Part shown: in pieces, positions 62,078 through 64,000 of the stretch
How the letters are laid out: each line of letters begins with the position of its first letter
Position numbering within the stretch: position 1 is the first letter of the stretch
Origin: Petasospora fabianii
Lineage: Eukaryota; Ascomycota; Saccharomycetes; Phaffomycetales; Wickerhamomycetaceae
Length of the DNA: 64,000 bases
Reading direction: 5' to 3'
Assembly: GCA_022641835.1 (NCBI GenBank)
Contig: CP048720.1
Span: forward strand, 310,001-374,000
Position numbers and translations under genes: made by a program
Notes under the pieces: model-generated
The model's input: only the letters and a program-made list of their open reading frames with translations
Told to the model about the DNA's origin: nothing
Databases searched by the model: none

Positions 62078-63634
62078 ATGTCTAACCTAGACTTCGAGAG
62101 AATCTACTTGAACTCATCCAAGGCCCATGGTCGTTTCCGATTGGCACCAACTGGTCTTGGTTGGAAGCCAGCTGCAGTAGCTGGTTCCGCCACCAAGCAG
62201 GAGCCGTACCTTTTGCCATCTGAGGAGTTGTCAAGTGCCACATGGTCTCGTGCCTCTCGTGGATATGAGCTACGTGTTCAGACTAAAAACAGAGGTGTTC
62301 TTAGCTTTGATGGTTTCGACACGCAGGACTTCAACACTCTGAAGAATGAGCTCCAACGTTCGTTCAACGTTCTTCTCGATCACCGTGAACATTCCATGAG
62401 AGGTTGGAATTGGGGTGATCTTGACCTCACAAGAAACGAGGTTCAGTTCCACATCCAAGGAAAACCAGCATTTGAGCTTCCTTACTCTAATATCCACAAC
62501 ACAAACATGGCTGGTAAGAATGAAGTTACAGTGGAGATGGCACCAGGTGATAATAAGCAAGTTGCTGGTGATGAGGTTGTGGAAATGAGATTCTACATTC
62601 CAGGCGTTGAAGAAAATCTCGATGAAAATGCAGAGGAGACCGAAGAGGTGAAGACAAAAGCTGCTGCCTTCCATGAACAGTTAAAGGAGAAGGCTGATAT
62701 TGGACAGTACTCTGGCGATGCCATTGCCTCATTCACAGATGTGTTGTTCCTCACGCCTCGTGGTCGTTTCGATATTGATATGTACGCCTCATCACTGAGA
62801 TTGAGAGGTAAGACCTACGATCACAAGATTCAGTTCCGCTCCATTGAACGTATCTTCTCTCTTCCGAAGCCAGATGAGATTCAGCACTTGATGGTTCTTC
62901 AGATCAACCCACCTTTGAGACAAGGTCAGACGCCATACCCATTCCTTGTATTACAGATTGTCAAGGATGAGGAGCTCGAACTGGAAATTAACCTGGATGA
63001 TGAGGAATTCCAGAAATACGATGGCCGCTTGCACAAGAAATATGATCAACAGACACACTTGGTCCTCTCACACGTCTTCAGAGGTCTTACAGAACGTCGT
63101 ATTATTGTTCCAGGATCCTTCCAGACCACCAAGGGCCAGGCCGCTGTGGCATGTTCTCTCAAAGTCAACGAGGGGTACTTGTACTTCTTGGAAAAGTGCT
63201 TCCTCTTCCTGCCAAAGCCAACTGTCTACATCCCATACGCCGATGTGTCACATGTTGACATCTCACGTGTTGAGAACATGAGCGCCAACAGAACATTTGA
63301 CCTTGAAGTCAACCTCCGCTCTGGTGCATCTCACAAGTTTGCTAACGTGAGTAAAGAGGAACAGAGTGGAATTATTGCGTTCTTGAAGGAGAAGCAGGTT
63401 AGAGTGAAGAGTGAGGAAGCTGAACAGAAGGCCATGTTGGCCGCCTTGGCTAATGAGAGTGATAGTGATGATGGTGACAGCAATATGGGATCTGCTGATG
63501 AGGATGAGTCGCCAGACGAGGACTTCCAGGATGATGGCTCTGATGACGATGATGCGGACGATGACGATTTGGCATCTGATGAGGACATGAGTGATGCTGA
63601 TGGTGAGCCACCTGCAAAGAAGGCTAAGATCTGA
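62078..63634 (+). CDS. POB3: POB3, FACT histone chaperone subunit (SSRP1 family)
   Basis: 518 aa (552 in S. cerevisiae). With Spt16 it reorganises nucleosomes during transcription and replication. Start ATG 62078. N-terminal dimerisation PH-like domain (FERIYLNSSKAHGRFRLAPT, LGWKP), the middle double-PH domain (about 215-440; DIGQYSGDAIASFTDVLFLTPRG, YDHKIQFRSIERIFSLPKPD, HLVLSHVFRGLT) and an acidic C-terminus (about 463-510) ending in a basic PPAKKAKI, a probable nuclear signal. No HMG box, as in other yeast Pob3, where Nhp6 supplies it. Confidence 0.97.
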   Translation: MSNLDFERIYLNSSKAHGRFRLAPTGLGWKPAAVAGSATKQEPYLLPSEELSSATWSRASRGYELRVQTKNRGVLSFDGFDTQDFNTLKNELQRSFNVLLDHREHSMRGWNWGDLDLTRNEVQFHIQGKPAFELPYSNIHNTNMAGKNEVTVEMAPGDNKQVAGDEVVEMRFYIPGVEENLDENAEETEEVKTKAAAFHEQLKEKADIGQYSGDAIASFTDVLFLTPRGRFDIDMYASSLRLRGKTYDHKIQFRSIERIFSLPKPDEIQHLMVLQINPPLRQGQTPYPFLVLQIVKDEELELEINLDDEEFQKYDGRLHKKYDQQTHLVLSHVFRGLTERRIIVPGSFQTTKGQAAVACSLKVNEGYLYFLEKCFLFLPKPTVYIPYADVSHVDISRVENMSANRTFDLEVNLRSGASHKFANVSKEEQSGIIAFLKEKQVRVKSEEAEQKAMLAALANESDSDDGDSNMGSADEDESPDEDFQDDGSDDDDADDDDLASDEDMSDADGEPPAKKAKI

Positions 63635-63844
63635 GCGTGATGGATTGAAGACCTATTTGAACTTTGAAATACACAGTTCGTTTAATCATTTTCTGGGCTT
63701 GTAGAGTATGTGTTGAGTGGTGATAAAAATCTTATCTGCTGCAAGAATTGAAGAGTAAACAATAGGACGCGCGCCATAACCTTCTCCACACCAGCTTACA
63801 CTACTACGTGAAAGCCGCAGTGTGACCCCTATAGTTCATAGAAA

Positions 63845-64000
63845 ATGAGCGGCTCTCCCAGACTAGGGCCCACTGATATCAATGCCGAGCACAATAACTC
63901 CGTTTGTACAGTCGGTACAGTGACCAACACGACACCAAACACTTCACCCGTATCGCAGAGATCATTAGCCGCCGGGCTAAAGAAGGCATCGTCTGTGCCT
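63845..64000 (+). CDS. Start of an unidentified gene (partial)
   Basis: An open frame from ATG 63845 (MSGSPRLGPTDINAEHNNS...) runs 52 codons to the window end. It is Ser/Thr/Asn-rich and likely disordered, with no recognisable domain yet. The A-rich context before the ATG (AGAAAATGAG) is good. Too little is visible to assign a function. Confidence 0.45.
   Translation, partial: MSGSPRLGPTDINAEHNNSVCTVGTVTNTTPNTSPVSQRSLAAGLKKASSVP

Overview
The window is nuclear DNA from an ascomycete budding yeast (Saccharomycotina). Genes are compact and mostly intronless. The introns found are small, with a TACTAAC branch site a few bases before the 3' splice site. CTG codons fall at conserved leucines (e.g. 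the DELKHDD stretch of TPD3), so CUG is read as Leu. The peroxisomal amine oxidase matches the Ogataea (Hansenula) polymorpha enzyme, as I recall it, almost residue for residue. I therefore lean towards a Pichiaceae-type yeast; the species is not known. I saw no tRNA, rRNA, transposon, LTR element or CRISPR array.

Layout. 1-3369 (-): URA2, cut by the window start, with a probable 5'UTR intron. 5360-8638 (+): TRK1. 8992-11091 (-): peroxisomal copper amine oxidase. 12585-14132 (+): a shortened Tudor-SN-like protein. 14240-18140 (-): CLU1, two exons. 18610-19236 (-): UBC7, two exons. 19880-21487 (+): a divergent copper-fist factor. 21622-23184 (-): striatin/FAR8. 23781-24350 (-): PHO88. 24847-27222 (+): DHR2. 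27442-30114 (+): FIG4. 30165-30854 (-): RRP40. 31647-32750 (+): PEX15/PEX26-like tail-anchored protein. 33320-35209 (+): TPD3. 36542-36712 (-): metallothionein. 37433-38646 (+): BAR-SH3 protein with a break in frame. 38850-45974 (-): PRP8, no intein. 46367-48088 (-): CDC23. 48279-48944 (+): orphan coiled-coil protein. 49297-50054 (-): MPC2-like pyruvate carrier, two exons. 50735-52417 (+): LCB1. 54215-56353 (+): GPI wall protein with four SRP1/TIP1 modules. 57320-57934 (+): DUF2406-like protein. 58648-59985 (+): divergent hexokinase-family kinase. 60276-60698 (+): CoA-binding protein. 60787-61661 (-): ATG101, three exons. 62078-63634 (+): POB3. 63845-64000 (+): start of an unknown gene.

Functional links. 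The metallothionein promoter holds five sites fitting the Ace1 consensus in 125 bp, and a copper-fist factor is encoded 17 kb away. The amine oxidase carries a PTS2 and has GATA sites upstream, as expected for nitrogen-controlled amine use in peroxisomes; a PEX15/26-like import factor lies in the same window. FAR8 and TPD3 are two STRIPAK/PP2A subunits. The most notable items are ATG101 (absent from S. cerevisiae), the four-module wall protein, the metallothionein promoter, the three-domain SN protein and the BAR-SH3 frame break.
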